Shown here in pieces: positions 47,983-60,210 of a stretch of 64,000 nucleotides of DNA; the first letter of the stretch is position 1, and each line of letters starts with the position of its first letter. The notes below the pieces were generated by a model. The model worked only from the letters and a program-made list of their open reading frames with translations. It did not search any database and was not told the origin of the DNA. The DNA is taken from positions 1 through 64,000 of the forward strand of contig JAJKFH010001106.1 in NCBI GenBank assembly GCA_023333565.1, written 5' to 3'. The DNA comes from Puffinus mauretanicus (Eukaryota > Chordata > Aves > Procellariiformes > Procellariidae). Both the position numbers and the translations under genes were made by a program.

Positions 47983-50062
47983 AGGGTGGATTCTGCTTTC
48001 CCAAAGACGTTTTCAGTTACTGGCGTACCATAACCTTTTCCCTTTTCCCTCGGTGTGGAGCTCAAACTGGAGATAGTTTTACTGTATGCAACAGATTGAT
48101 GAAATAATTATGCTACGCAGCACAGTAAGACGTAAAAAGTGCCTTTTCAAAAGTACAAAACCTAAAGAAAATATGTTTATATGTTTGGAAAATATGTTTG
48201 GAAAAAAAGATAGAGGAATAATAGGAGTGGTAAAATAATCCTGTTGCTTTAAGGTAGCTTTTAAAAATAGGAGTAGTAAGCTTAATGCTTTAGCTTTTAC
48301 CACAGTAAACATATAATTGTAAGCTGATTGTGGTGAATTCCTTAAATGACAACCCCCATCAATATAACTTTTAAAGAGACAGCCCTACATCTGGAAGCCA
48401 GCAGCAGCTCAGGATTTTATTAAGCGGCACTGCCAAATAAAATCCAAGCGCTACTATAAGCGATATAAAAATAAAGATTGGCTTATAGTGTAACATCTCA
48501 AATAGGAGAGCGAGGGCTCCGGAGCTCGGGGAGGCTGTGAGAACACCGTAGCTTTCCCAGCAGCTTTTGAGCCGGAGGTTGAAATGGTCGATACAGATGT
48601 GGGTTTCTGCATTGGTTGTAGAAGTGTTCAGGAGCTTAAGGTACTAGTGGAATAAACAGAGAAACTGCAAAATTGCTATTAGTATGTCTAACTTATTTTT
48701 ATTGGAAAGGTTATAGACAAAGTGCTGTCTGTGTTACATATTACAGCCAAAAAAAAAAGGTTTATAGGATATGATTTTCTGTCTGTAAAGAAGGTTATGG
48801 GAGAATGACCTTATCAGAATGGAAGAGAAACCTGCCCTCTTCCAAGGGCTGCAACTTGACATAGTTATTTCCAGCTTTTATCCTACGGACGGAGGCAATC
48901 GAGCGCAGTCGATGGCTGTGGCAGTCATGTGTCTGGCTGCAGCTGGGTGACAAGTGTCAGAAAAAGGGAGCGGGGTGATGCACAGCTGACCCAAATACAA
49001 AACCAGCAGCCACCCCGTGAGCGAGAGGTCGGCTGCAGAATCACACGGAACAACAGTCCCTGGTACCACAAAATAACGAGCGCTTTCCAGTTCTGCGAGC
49101 TGTTGACCTCCACGCTTTTCGGAGCACATCAGTGCCCAGCCTTGCTGAGTGGGAGATCTCCCATACAGGGGCAATAAAGTTAACTCGTTTGAAATCGGAA
49201 AGCAGTGTGATTAGTACCTCCTTCTTAGTCTCTGTGCCTAGAAATAACCCAGAACATCATAATGCAAAGTTTCAAGGAAGTAAAATAAGAGATATTCTAA
49301 AGAAGGTTCAGATCTTTTATTTTTTGAACAGGTTTTTGATACAGCTCAGCTTGATACAGCATGGTATTTACCAGCCTGGCCTTTAATACTGGATCTGCTT
49401 TCCAGTTATGCTTCAATTCATACAACAGTTGCAGAGAGCGTGTGGGCGTACATGCGAGAGAGAGATTGATTTTGTTCTTTAAAAATGTGAAGTCTGCACT
49501 AACTATGAAAACCCATCAGAATTTCTAGCACTTAAACGCCATTTCCTTTCTCAATGTGCTACCAGCATTAAGCAATCTTCACGACATCTCTCTGACAAAT
49601 GGAGAGTGCAAGTGGAGGAATACATGCTGATTTTTCAGAAGTAGAATATTAACAGAGATATCACTGAAAAACAGGCTGCAAATCCTTTCAGAAGTAAAGA
49701 GTTAATGTGAGAGCTCAAATTACGACTTGGAAGCGAATACATAAGGTCTAAGCTCTATTTTTCAGAAGTACATGAGTGAAAATGGAATAAAGAAAGTACG
49801 TGTCAGTCCTGGCTGTTGGTGTGTGTTAGAGCAGTCTCCTGTGTCTGGGACGGCAGATGTTGGGTGATCCTAATTGCCACTGCTTTACACAGAGCATCTT
49901 TATATTCCTGGTGGTTGTTCTCAGCCGCTGTCTTTTTTTGTGTGCTCTATTGCCGAGCCTTGCTAGTGCTTTGATAGTTACTATATTTCATATCTGAGAA
50001 GTCCAAAGGAGTGTTATTTTTGTCTTTCTGCGGTTCTGACTGTTCGTTTCTTTTTTCTGTAG

Positions 50063-50235
50063 GTTTGAAGACCTATCTGATCTCTGGTCAGAAGGTGAAG
50101 GAGCCCCACTGCAGCTGTGCACAAGCGTTGCTTCCTGGCTTGGAGTCCGGAGATGGAGCCAGGATCCAGGGAGCATCGTCAGCCGAGAACGCCAGTGACT
50201 TGACAAAGACTCTCAAACATGCAGAAAAACCTAAA
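50063..50235 (+). CDS. ADCY9: Adenylate cyclase type 9, second coding exon (residues 567-624)
   Basis: 173 bp. The phase-1 acceptor completes Gly567 and the exon continues LKTYLISGQ, the standard end of the AC9 C1a domain. It then enters C1b with CSCAQALLPG and ASDLTKTLKH, a diverged but collinear match to mammalian AC9. C1b is the poorly conserved cytoplasmic linker between the first catalytic half and the second membrane cassette, so divergence is expected. It is a few residues shorter than the human segment as I remember it. The donor is CTAAA followed by GTGAGT at 50236, phase 0. Confidence 0.95.
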
Positions 50236-50340
50236 GTGAGTTCTTGTTTCAAACCCAAGCAGCATAGATCTCAAACTGTGCAAGCCAGGGAGGGATGTGT
50301 GGATGGGGAAACCTTACAGGTTTGTTTATGCACTGCTTTC

Positions 50341-50414
50341 TATATTTGTGTATATATATGTATATGTATATACACATGTGTGTGTATACATACGTGTGTG
50401 TATATGCACATATA
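50341..50414. repeat. (TG)n/(TA)n alternating purine-pyrimidine microsatellite
   Basis: About 74 bp of almost strictly alternating tg, ta and ca steps (tgtatatatatgtatatg, then acacatgtgtgtgtatac and cgtgtgtgtatatgc). Large parts are self-complementary. It begins about 105 bp after the splice donor at 50236. Such DNA can adopt Z-form or cruciform structure and is length-unstable. Confidence 0.9.
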
Positions 50415-53400
50415 GTGAGAAAAGGTAGTTTGAGGGATGAAAAAATTGACAAAGTAAAATGCCTCGCCAGTTGACAAGGAATCTCTAAAGTAAGGTGAAC
50501 ACTTTCTAAAAGTGGTTTCAAATAATTTTTTTTTTTTTTAATGTATTTCAGGACTAAGAGTCAATGTTGCTTTTTCAATGGCCTTGATTTTATGGGGGAA
50601 TAAAGAACATGCTTTAAGCAGCTACTGTAACTTCTATGATTTTCTGCTTTTGCTGCACCCTGCTTCTGCCGTTCCTCCATCGTGCAGGTCATGTTCCTGA
50701 GAACCTTTTCATATGAGTGTATAACCGACACCCCCACAAAAAGATAACAGGATTGTTTGTGTGGTGGGAGAAAGTGCTCCAGCAGGCTATGAGATTGTGT
50801 TTTATTTGCTTGCTCTAGAAACCTCTATCTAGAACTGAGGGCAATGATTTGTATGGATTCAGCTTAGAGAAATGATGACAATTTGTTATTTTCACACCTC
50901 TTGCAAGATCGCTTGACAAGGAAATCTGTGAAACAATGTGTATTGCTTCGAAGCTTTGCTGTTACTCTTCATCTTCCAGCTCAGATCAGATTTCCCAAAC
51001 AACAGATGTCCATTCTCTGTTTTCATTTGTGCTAAGAGTTCCTCGTCCTGGGGTGCCCAGGCGGGGCACGAATGTCAGAACCACGGGTGTTCATCTGCAG
51101 GTCGCTGTCCTTAGACTTCAGTGTGTTTAGTCCTGACTGGATCTCTTCAACACAGGTTTGAGATTTAGCTGATAGAGTTGACGGGGGGTGACTTTCATGC
51201 TGCTCCATTTTTGCTGCTTGTATGTTTGTCATCTGGATCAGGAGAGCATGAGTAGGGCACCTTTACCCTGCCTCTGTGCCAGGTTTTAAGTTTTAGAGTA
51301 AAAACACTGGATCGCAAGTGAGATCAGCTGGAAGGCAGGCCCAAAAATATGGTCCAAAGTTAAATGAGCTCCTTACAGAGCAAGCCAGGACTGTTTAACT
51401 ACAGAAGGTAGCTGTAGCCATCTTTGTCCCTCCCCAAAATACGCACTGTGTGGTTTGACTGCATGCAAGTTGCTGGTGATACTTTTCTATTCCTTCTCCC
51501 ATGTAAGAAAATATATTTGGCATCCCTCAGGCACCAGCTTTCCAGCTCTCCCTTGTCTTTCAATGAAGGTACTAGCAAATAATGTAGGAAAATACATCTC
51601 GGAGCAGTCAGTGGGTGTCTGTACAAATAAGCCTGTCTGCTGCCCCGTGCGTGGTACAGATGTGACAGTAAGGGGTAGAAACTCCTGTATTTCAGGCAGT
51701 GAAGGAAGAACGTACCGAGTGAAGCAATATTACTGAGCCGCCTGTCCGTGGAGCAGAAGGGAGAGAGGAGGGATTAAACCAGTAAAACTACGGGTGCTGT
51801 TCTGAGAGAAAGCGAGGATGCCTTGTTAATGTCAGACAGCAAAGTAAGCTGTAACTGGAGGACCGTGAAACTCCAGCGAACCACAGGACTGACCTGACTG
51901 CAGCTAGGATTTGATAAAATTTGTTCTGTATTAACTTGTGGTACATACTGTTGAAATGACTCAAGTCCAAAATGAAATCAGTTGTTAAGGCTCAGCTATG
52001 GTATGTGTTTTGTAGAGCATGGGATGACTTATTCTGCAGAAGGGTAGATAGAGATGCAGCACTATTCCTAAACAGCTAGCATGCAGTGTGGAGGCATGCT
52101 GCTGGCCCAAGATGTTTTGTTTACTGCCTGGTCCCCGATTTTCTGCTCTGGGACCGTCTTGGCTGGGTGTTAATTGCTGTTTAAATGCTGAATGATGGTC
52201 TGCACAGTGCAAAAGTGCAAACGTGGCTATGCGAGTAAGTGAAGGAGAAGCTAAAAGAAGCTGCTTCAGAAGAGCATGTAGGACAAGTGCCAGCTCAGTT
52301 TCAGCCTTCTTGAATACCCTGTCTACCGTTGTGCTAAAGCTACTGCATCGAGTTTCTGCTTATAGGTACCTGTTTTTATTCATCACCATGAGCGCTGCAG
52401 GTCTGGCCGGTGATTTCCTAAGCAGCCTCACAACTCTTTGAAAATAGTGTGTCTGTCTTGCCCAAAATACACTGATGCTGGTGTGAATTTTGAATGACCC
52501 CAAAGTCAGCTTTCCCTGCGGTCTGATAAGCATCCGTATAATGCATGCCACAAACCGTGTCAGAATGCGTATAGCATAGCGATGAAGCAATCGTGTGAAT
52601 GCTGAGCACTTACTTAAAAAACGTGTTCTGCAACTGTAGTTGCAGCATGGGAGTGCAAAGCGTACTTGCTTCTCACAGCATGGCTGGGTACAGGTATTCC
52701 AAACTCCACAGCACGCTTTCGAGTGTAGATGTGCACCAGCCTTCTTTCTGCTGGGTAATCTGTTATTGGAGTGATTGCGGACCGAGAAGGCTGGGTCAAG
52801 CTTTCAAGGAATGTTTAATTTGCCAGCCATGCTAGAGCAGGTCTTACAGTGTTAAATAAACAAATATATATGTATATTAAAAAATCCCCACAAAGAACAA
52901 CTGTGCAATTTAATCACAGACTTTTTTAAAAGGAGTAAGTTTCTTTTTTACAGTGGTTTGTTTTTTTTCTTTTTAAAGCCTGCAGCTTGCTGGTAGGGTC
53001 TGGAGATAATAATTTGCAAAAGAATCATGACTTACATGCCAACTGTTTTAAATACAAAGCTGTAAACAGTGTCAGTGTAGGAGGAGATGACTCCAGCTCT
53101 GCAAAAGAGACTAAGTAGGAGGGGCAAAATTACAGAGAAGTTGAAATATTTTTGTTTTAAAGGGAATAAGTGGCCATATTGGATGCAAAGGATGACTTTC
53201 ACATTTTGGGCTTGAACGGATGTTCTAGCAGACAAGATGTCTTAAGGAAAGTCAGGAAGGAAAATGCAACAGTAATTGATCCATGAAAGGAATTGTATTT
53301 CCTCCTCTCCTCCCATGTATTGTAGTGCATTGAATTGCAAACCTTGTTGCAGTATGGATATCAATAAAATGCATGTACATAATTAAAATGGTGAAGATTG

Positions 53401-54654
53401 AGGCTAAAAACCATAAGTAAATCTGTAATAGCAGCTGATTTTTTTGAATGAAAACACTGTAACTCACTTAACCGGTTTTGGTATCAGTTTATTTTCCCTA
53501 TCATATTTTATAAAATCCCTTACTTGACTGGGAATCATAAGCTGTTGTAAAAATGTTTTAATCATCTCTTGGTATGAAAACAGAAAGTACTTTTCCTTGT
53601 CTTGGTGTTTGCTGAAAGTGCATTAATGTATTATTCATCGTGATGAGGTCACGTACGCACTGAGCTTGTGTGAGTGTCTACAATAGAAATGAAGTTAATG
53701 ATACTGACTTGGGCACATGGGGTAGGTCAGATGGACTTCCGCCTCTTCTCAAAAGGTCAGGCTTCTTTTCTGAGATTTTTGTCTTCTGGTTTAACCCCAG
53801 GAGCTAAGTGTTTGAGGTGGTCTTGCTGATTTATTAGCAAGATCAAAAGGGGAGTATTTATTTTTGATGTAGAGGTATTTGTTTTTGCTAATTAGCTAAC
53901 GCTATAGGAGCATAGGAGGCTCGTTAGCTCATCATCATATTAGTTTTCAAAGCTGTCTAATATTGCCTTCCACAGAGCGGCCAAGGCATTAGTGATATTT
54001 AGTCCTAGATTATTTTTAAACAAAACCATTTAAGAACCAACTTCATAGTTTCTTCAAGTATGCTGGTATTTGTTCAGACTGTACAGGTTCAGTACTGGAT
54101 GTAACTCGCTTATCGGATGCCAGATTAGGAAACTCAGAGTAATTGCAGTGCCCCAACCCGACCGCGCTCCTGAGGAGAGCAGATGTGATGGTCTGCTGGC
54201 TGCTAAGAAGGCTCAGAGTCTTCGGGAAAGCCTTTGAGAGGCGTTGTTGAGTGATTAGGTGGATCACAGGAAGAGTGGGCTGGGAGAAACACCACACCGT
54301 AACAACCTGAAAATTGAAGATGCCGCATTATTCAATCTCAGCTGTGACACCACAGATGGAAAAGTCAGTTCTGAAAAGACGTAGGCACTGGTCTCTGAAA
54401 TGGGGAGTGAAGCTGAAGGCAGTTGTTGTCATGTTTTTGGACCAGGGGAATGGTATACTACAGAGGCCTGAACCAGTCCCTCCTGAGTCCAGAATAAACA
54501 GATAAAATGGATGTGGGGTGTTGAGCTTGGGACAAAAGGCTCAAGTTGCTTGTTGGAAAAATTATGAAGGTGTTTGGTGGATCACCTACCACCATTGAGT
54601 ACAGCGCACCGAATTTAGCATGGTGTTCCTGGTGACTGGTGTCTCTGTGCCCAT

Positions 54655-54785
54655 TCATAGACTTCTAGCAAGCCTGGCCATCTCCAGAGCAATCGCCAGT
54701 AGGGGTCAGACACAGGGTCCCTCTGGTCCCATCCTGCCTGTACATGGCCAGGACTGGAGAAAAGGATGAAGAACTTGCAAGATAC
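54655..54785 (-). mobile_element. Degraded CR1-like retroposon relic, minus strand
   Basis: Read on the reverse strand, the segment contains a gatgggaccagagggacc-like stretch followed by gtgtctgacccctactggc. This closely follows the widespread sauropsid CR1 tail text 'ctagatggaccattggtctgacccagtatggc'. The flanks on the + strand (gtacatggccaggactgg, gaaaaggatgaagaac) also fit the order of that family. It is short, diverged and without coding capacity. Boundaries are approximate. Confidence 0.55.
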
Positions 54786-55483
54786 AGATACGAGGTTAAT
54801 TCCTCTTAAGAAGATCACATTTTAACTCTAAGGGGTTAGGCTGTTTTAAAAGCTGATGTGCGACATTTTAGGTTGCTTCCAAAATGCATAACCTGCAACT
54901 ATTACAAGTCCTGATGTTTTTGCTTTCCTTGTTTCCTGTGACGTTTGCTGGGTGTTTGGCTTCAACAATGTACGATAGCCTGAGATCCACTCTACTGTCT
55001 TAGAGCACTATATGAAAAAGTGTTTCCCTTTATTAGTTTCAGATTTGTTGCTTTCCATAATGCATGGTGTTTCGTGCTTTTTTTGAATTTTGCTGCATTT
55101 TGTGCTAAGTCTTCACTCATAATGCCATTCAGATCCTTCTGCAGGCATTTTTTAAACAAGAAAATTGCACTTCTCTCACTAAAGAGTATTTTGTTCTTCT
55201 TGGGAAGGTCCTTTGCTAGTATGCAGTGATTACAGTATATCTGTGATCTTACACTAGTAAAGCTTTCCTGGATTAGATTTAGCTTCAGTAAACAGAAAAT
55301 CTGTGATTTATTTTTGAAATGGTGCATTCTGTTCCAGTCAAGTTTTGCTCCTTGCTTCCCATTCTGTAGCTTTGTTTATCTTTTAACCATGCCGCAAGTA
55401 TACAAGTGGACCAAATTATAAATTGCATAATAGTATGAGGACACCAGAATGTTCCTGGCTAAATTTTTTTTGTCTCATTGCAG

Positions 55484-55588
55484 CCTTGCCCTTCATGTAG
55501 TACCACCCTTTCTCCCCACTGCGATGTCAGCATAGACGAAGGAGCTATCCAAAATGGTTGTCAGGATGAGCATAAAAACAGTACGAAG
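55484..55588 (+). CDS. ADCY9: Adenylate cyclase type 9, third coding exon (residues 625-659)
   Basis: 105 bp, phase 0 at both ends, 35 codons. It begins PCPSCSTTLSP and ends with the highly conserved QNGCQDEHKNSTK of AC9. The CPSC pair and the NGCQDEHKNSTK tail mark it as the C1b exon. The middle (HCDVSIDEGAI) is diverged from mammals. It was found by splicing logic because it is too short and out of frame with flanking open frames. Acceptor tcattgcag, donor AAG followed by GTAATT. Confidence 0.94.
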
Positions 55589-58500
55589 GTAATTTAAGTA
55601 TTAATCGTATTATCCCTTCTTTTCCCTTACTTCTCTGCTTCACTTAGCTTTCTCATTTTTGTATTGCTGTTCCTTTATTCAAGCTCTTAAGCAGCAGAAC
55701 CAGTTTTGATTTTGAGCAGTTGTATGCTACAATTTAGTTGAGCCCCCCCCAATTTTCAAAATTATTAGTGATTTTATAGGCCCAGTTTGATACCGAGAAG
55801 GACCTAAAATTTGGACTCTAAATTATGTTGAGGCTACACAAAGAAAGAGGCACAAACAACACTACCACGCTCTCCATCCCTTATACCAGTTGGCTGCGTG
55901 TCACCTAGGCACAAGTTACACCTATGTCTTGCCAATGTCTTCTGCATCGTAGCTCTAAGCTAAGACAGAGTCATTCCTCTTCACACGCACAGCTGAAATT
56001 CTCAGCTTCTAAGTCAGTTTGCATCCTTTTTCTGACCAACAAATACAGCGTCTTACATATCCAGCGTGCTGCTGCCAAGATTGCTTTCCTTGCCTGTTGC
56101 TTACATGTTCTCACTGAAGGCACCTACTTCTCTGCAGTACCAGGCGGTGCCTATTTGTCGTCTTGTTCGTGGCCTTCGTAGCCTCCCTGCTCTGCCTGTC
56201 GCCTCTCACTCCTTCCTGAATGTTAAGCTCCTGCCAAAATGCAGACTGGATACCAGTGCTCATCACCTGATCGTTATATTTTCAGATAAGTTTAATGCTT
56301 TCCCTTGTTGGGGAGAATCATTTTATAAACACATTCAGAGATAGCTATCTTGGTTGTTTTCTTCACATCTGTCTTTACAACTCATCTCGCATATAGAGCT
56401 AATGGGAAAACTTGCCAGCATTTATTCTACTGATGAGCTACTACATTAATCTGTGTTTGTCCCTCTGCTCTCTGCCTGTATTTGACCTGTTGTCTCCTAT
56501 GCTTAAATTGTAAGCTCAGAAGCAGGGGCTGCCTTACTGTACTGGACTGAAATGGCTTGTAACACAGTAGACCATGTTGTATGCCAGGATTCCTAGGAAA
56601 CAGCCCAAGAAATAAATAAAATAATAATCCCTTCAGCTCTGAGGGAGATAGAGCAGGGTGGCCAGCAGGTACTGGTCTCGGAACAGCATGAGATCTTTAA
56701 GACAGAAAACATTGTGGGAGATGTGCGCAGGCTGCCAAGATGGTATGTGTGAGATGCTTCTTCCCCAGGCTGCCTCTGCCCACGTGCCAGGGATCTCCAG
56801 GAACCAACTGCAAACAGAGATTTTCCTTAGGTACCAACTTGTGTCGTATGTTGCCTTCATCAGAATTATCCTTTAAGTTTCTTCCTACTACAGCTGTATT
56901 GGCTTCATGTGTGTTAATAAGCAAGTCATCTAACCTTGCTTAAAAGAGGTCTGTACAGTGCTGAATAAAATGTCCCTAATTTCACTGGAAGAAACATGCT
57001 AAATCGCATGTCCTTCTTTGATTTGATTTAGTTATTGCCAAGTCAAAAATTGGTCCAGTTAAGTGGCTACCGGTGACTCTGGGATGTCTGTTTAACTGAA
57101 AGCTTAAAGAACAGCTGCATGCACAAAGTTGCCGTGGCATTTGATTTCCAGATCTTCTCTGCAGTCTCAGCTTTCTTGGGAAGAAGAGCCACAAGCTCCC
57201 TCTACCCATCTCTGCAGTCCGTACCCTTCCCATGCCACATCTCTGCGCCTGGCCCTGCAGCACTCGTGTCCCCTGTCTTTAGGGAATGTTAATGATGTTA
57301 ATTGTGTCCTTGGCCCTCTGTGGGTCCCAACAGCCTCTGGAGCCTCCCTGTCTCTTGATGAGAGGAGACTGGCACATGGTACATCAAACCTCTGAGCACT
57401 CAAAAAACCCTGTACAGCCTGTTGCCGTCAGAAACCACAGTAACGTTGGAGCTAACAACATTTAATAAATAGGGATTTTCTCCTTACACACAAGCGGTTT
57501 CACACTGTAATCCCCTCCTGTTAAGATTAACAGAGTGGAGACAGCACAGGAAAACCTTGAGCTGACTGAAGGGAAGAATTTTCTTAGGGATTTGAGCCTT
57601 TGCCAAGGAGCTAAAGAGAAAAGGCCAAGAGAAGTCCATGCTGACCTTCTCTGAAAGAGCAGAAATTTTCACTGCATTCTTCAGATGAACTTGAAGAACA
57701 GACAGGGAAAGCAAACAGTGCACAGGAGTCCATAGCTTTTATTTGAGCTGCTCATGGCAAAAATCGTGTTCTCTCAGTTACTGCTTTTCAAGTAACGACA
57801 TCTGCTGCAGGGGTAAGGAAAAGGAGAAAAATTCTTTACCAGGAAAAAGAAAAAAAGGTGGTAACTATGACCTTCATTTTTTTTTAGGCCTCAAGTTGTT
57901 CTGGGAGGTCTCTGAGCAAATATAATCTTTAGCATGAATTAAAAAAAAAAACAAACAATGAAGACCCTTCTCTTCTAGCAACTTTTTGGACAGTTCTCTT
58001 TGGTTTGCCTTTGCTAGTACTCCTCATCTCAAAAACAGCGAGGTTACCCTGGCACTGCAGAACGTCTTGTGCTCCATAGCCGTGTTCCCTCTGGGTAGGC
58101 TAGATAACCTGTTACGGTTGCAGGAGGACTCGCTCTGAAGCTGCTGAACATTTTCCCTTAGAAAAGAAGCTGGTGACCGTTTATGTGAGAAGTTCTTGTG
58201 CTTCTGGCTTACCAGGAGAGTGCCCTTCTGTCATACGCAAGCACCTATCTGGTCCAAGAGTTGTTGCTCTGCTTTTGCTGAGATATGTGTTGCTGAAATC
58301 ACCTTTCTCTTCTGTTGATTACGTTCTTTAGCAAAAGATTGGCAGCGTACCAAGGTAACTACTAAATTTCCTATTCTACTTCGTCAGCTGCTGTCACTGG
58401 GCTGTGAGCACCTGCAAGCTGCCAAAACAACTGTTGTGAGTGGTAGGAGGGACTAGACTGGGAATCCTTTCATCTCCTGGCTCCCAGCACGTGGCTGTAG

Positions 58501-59992
58501 GGGCTCACACCTCCATCGGGGCAGCCCGCGGGGTGGGGATCCTGCCTCCCTCCCAGGGGGGAGGAAGGGGAAGCACAGCCCACCTTCCTCCTGCTTTTCC
58601 TGTAGCTCCAGGGAACCATTCCAACACACCTTGTTATGACTTTAGCTCTTGAGGTCTTGGCAGTGACAGGGAGCCAAGCCTGAGTGCTTTCTGACTCTTC
58701 CCTGCACAAGGTGACGTTCTCCTGCTGCTCCATTAGTCTTGTATCTTCACTGGTTGTGTCCGCACCTTTAATTATACCTGCCTATATTCATGTGCCTCAT
58801 TTGCTTTACAGGATAGATACACAAGGAGGTTGAATTAATTTTGCATGGGCAGCCAGAAACCAGCTACTTCTTAACTTTATCTAAGTTGATTTTACAATCT
58901 AAGTAACATATTTCAGTGCATGGTTGGGGTGGTGATGATATTTATGATATTTATTTATGGTCACTGTGGTGGCATCCAAGAATAGTCTTCTGGAGGAGCT
59001 TGTCACTGCTGTGCTGACTGCTGTACAGGCAGGAATGAAGAAACTTCTGTCATGAGTGGGTTTCAGGATGAGGATAAATGATACGTGATAAATGATAAGA
59101 CATGGAGGGGGGAGATGAGCATTCAAATATGCTAAGTTTGATATATGTTTGCATTTGAAAATGATCCTGACTAACTGCAGTTCATTTTTATTCTAACCAT
59201 ATTTAGTTGTTTAATCGTTTTTTGTAATTACTTCGGTGCATATTGGTCTAGGTCAGAGAAAATGTAAAAGAGGGAACTCCATGAAAATAGAATCATTTTT
59301 GGTTGAAAGTAGTTTGTGTTCTCAACTGAATGAAAGCAGAATTGATAATATTGTGTACCTAAGCTGTGTTGCAAGCTGGTGTCAAAATTTAAAAATGCAG
59401 TATTAATTAATACAAAGGCAAAAGAAAACCAGAAAGAAGTAGTGTGTCTTAGCCAGTGAAGAAAACATAGTTTAATTTGCAGGATAATTTTTTTTGTAGA
59501 ATGATAAGATGTACAAAAGGGCTGTTCCCACAGGTAGGAGAAAGGAGGAGGCTGTCTGGGAAAGCAGCAGGGCTGTAGTGGTCAGTGGAAGAGGTCAGCA
59601 AGGGCTGGCAGAGTAAGTTGTCTCATGACCTGTGGAAAGATAGCAGGGTTTAAGTAGGTATTTAAAAAACTTTTTAGAAGAATCTTGACTTTAAGATGAG
59701 TGAATGAAATTTGGGCTTGTGGTTGGTCTTCATTGCGTATGTGAAAATGTACTTTGTTTTCTGCTCCTTGGAAACTTGGTACATAAAAAGCAGAAAGACA
59801 ACACCTGAATAGGTGTGCGCTTACAGAAGATGTGAATGACTTCAAGGCAGGTGGAGTTCGGTCTTTGACGTGATCAGGTAAAAGCTTAGTGTGTTGAGGG
59901 AGGAACTTCTTTCAACTTTTGCTCCATGAAATCTCTTCTGTCTTTCTCAAACACTAATGTTCCCCATATATGTTTTGCTTTCTGTCATTCAG
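55589..59992 (+). other. ADCY9: ADCY9 intron, 4.4 kb
   Basis: Donor GTAATT at 55589; acceptor tttgctttctgtcattcag ending at 59992. Phase 0. It holds an old LINE 3' fragment near 55950-56628, a small imperfect repeat of gataaatgata near 59073-59098 and a GC-rich stretch at 58480-58620 without recognisable coding content. Confidence 0.92.
55950..56628 (+). mobile_element. Ancient LINE 3' fragment (CR1/L2/L3 superfamily type)
   Basis: The segment carries degraded text typical of the C-terminal coding part and tail of old amniote LINEs: gctgctgccaagattgc followed by ccttgcctgttgcttacatg (the 'AAAKIAFLACC' translation), then ttgacctgttgtctcct and attgtaagctcagaagcagg, ending in taaataaaataataat. 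The attgtaagctc...gcagg motif and the A+T-rich tail are the strongest signals. No intact frame remains. The 5' limit is uncertain and exact family assignment would need a repeat-library search. Confidence 0.55.
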
Positions 59993-60210
59993 GCTCCAGG
60001 AGGACACAGTCCAAAGACTCAAAATGGACTTTTGAGTCCTCCACAGGAAGAAAAGCTCAGCAATAGTCAAACCTCGCTTTGTGAAATGTTGCAAGAGAAA
60101 GGAAGATGGGGCGGAGTGAGTCTGGATCAATCTGCTCTCCTTCCTTTGAGGTTCAAAAACATCAGAGAAAAGACAGATGCTCACTTTGTGGATGTGATTA
60201 AAGAAGACAG
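59993..60210 (+). CDS. ADCY9: Adenylate cyclase type 9, fourth coding exon (residues 660-731 plus 2 nt)
   Basis: 218 bp: 72 full codons plus AG of the next, phase 2. It reads APGGHSPKTQNGLLSPPQEE and later SLCEMLQEKGRWGGVSLDQS, LLPLRFKNIREKTDAHFVDV and IKED. This is nearly identical to mammalian AC9 and far more conserved than the two preceding exons. It forms the end of C1b just before the second membrane cassette. The expected next residues (SLMKDYFF in AC9) are not found before 64000, so the following exon lies outside the window. Donor GACAG followed by GTAAGG. Confidence 0.96.

Larger units (their letters stand above)
3515..50062 (+). other. ADCY9: ADCY9 intron after first coding exon, 46.5 kb
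   Basis: The donor is GTATGT at 3515 and the acceptor is ttcttttttctgtag ending at 50062, with a clear pyrimidine tract. The phase is 1: G from the first exon plus GT from the next makes the conserved Gly567. The interior is A+T-rich noncoding DNA. All open frames are short (at most about 165 codons), lack recognisable domains and are scattered on both strands as chance would give. Items seen inside are listed separately: two CR1 copies, short tandem repeats, two hairpins, microsatellites and several CpG-rich patches. I see no nested gene, tRNA or snoRNA that I could support. Confidence 0.93.
30216..50062. other. Distal part of the large intron, no gene seen
   Basis: Mostly A+T-rich sequence with homopolymers and microsatellites, interrupted by compact GC/CpG-rich patches near 31313-31525, 42330-42600, 42965-43350, 44101-44172, 46090-46260 and 47700-47990. 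None shows a recognisable coding domain. Stretches around 38520-39060 and 48310-48500 look rich in developmental transcription-factor-type sites, but this is only an impression. Confidence 0.55.
50236..55483 (+). other. ADCY9: ADCY9 intron, 5.2 kb
   Basis: Donor GTGAGT at 50236; acceptor tttttttgtctcattgcag ending at 55483. Phase 0. It contains an alternating purine-pyrimidine repeat just inside the donor side and a CR1-like relic near 54655-54785. The rest is unremarkable A+T-rich sequence with no supported gene. Confidence 0.93.

Noticed and set aside
56066..56344. Plus-strand 92-codon frame
   Set aside because: It lies within the ancient LINE fragment and is a shadow of that element.
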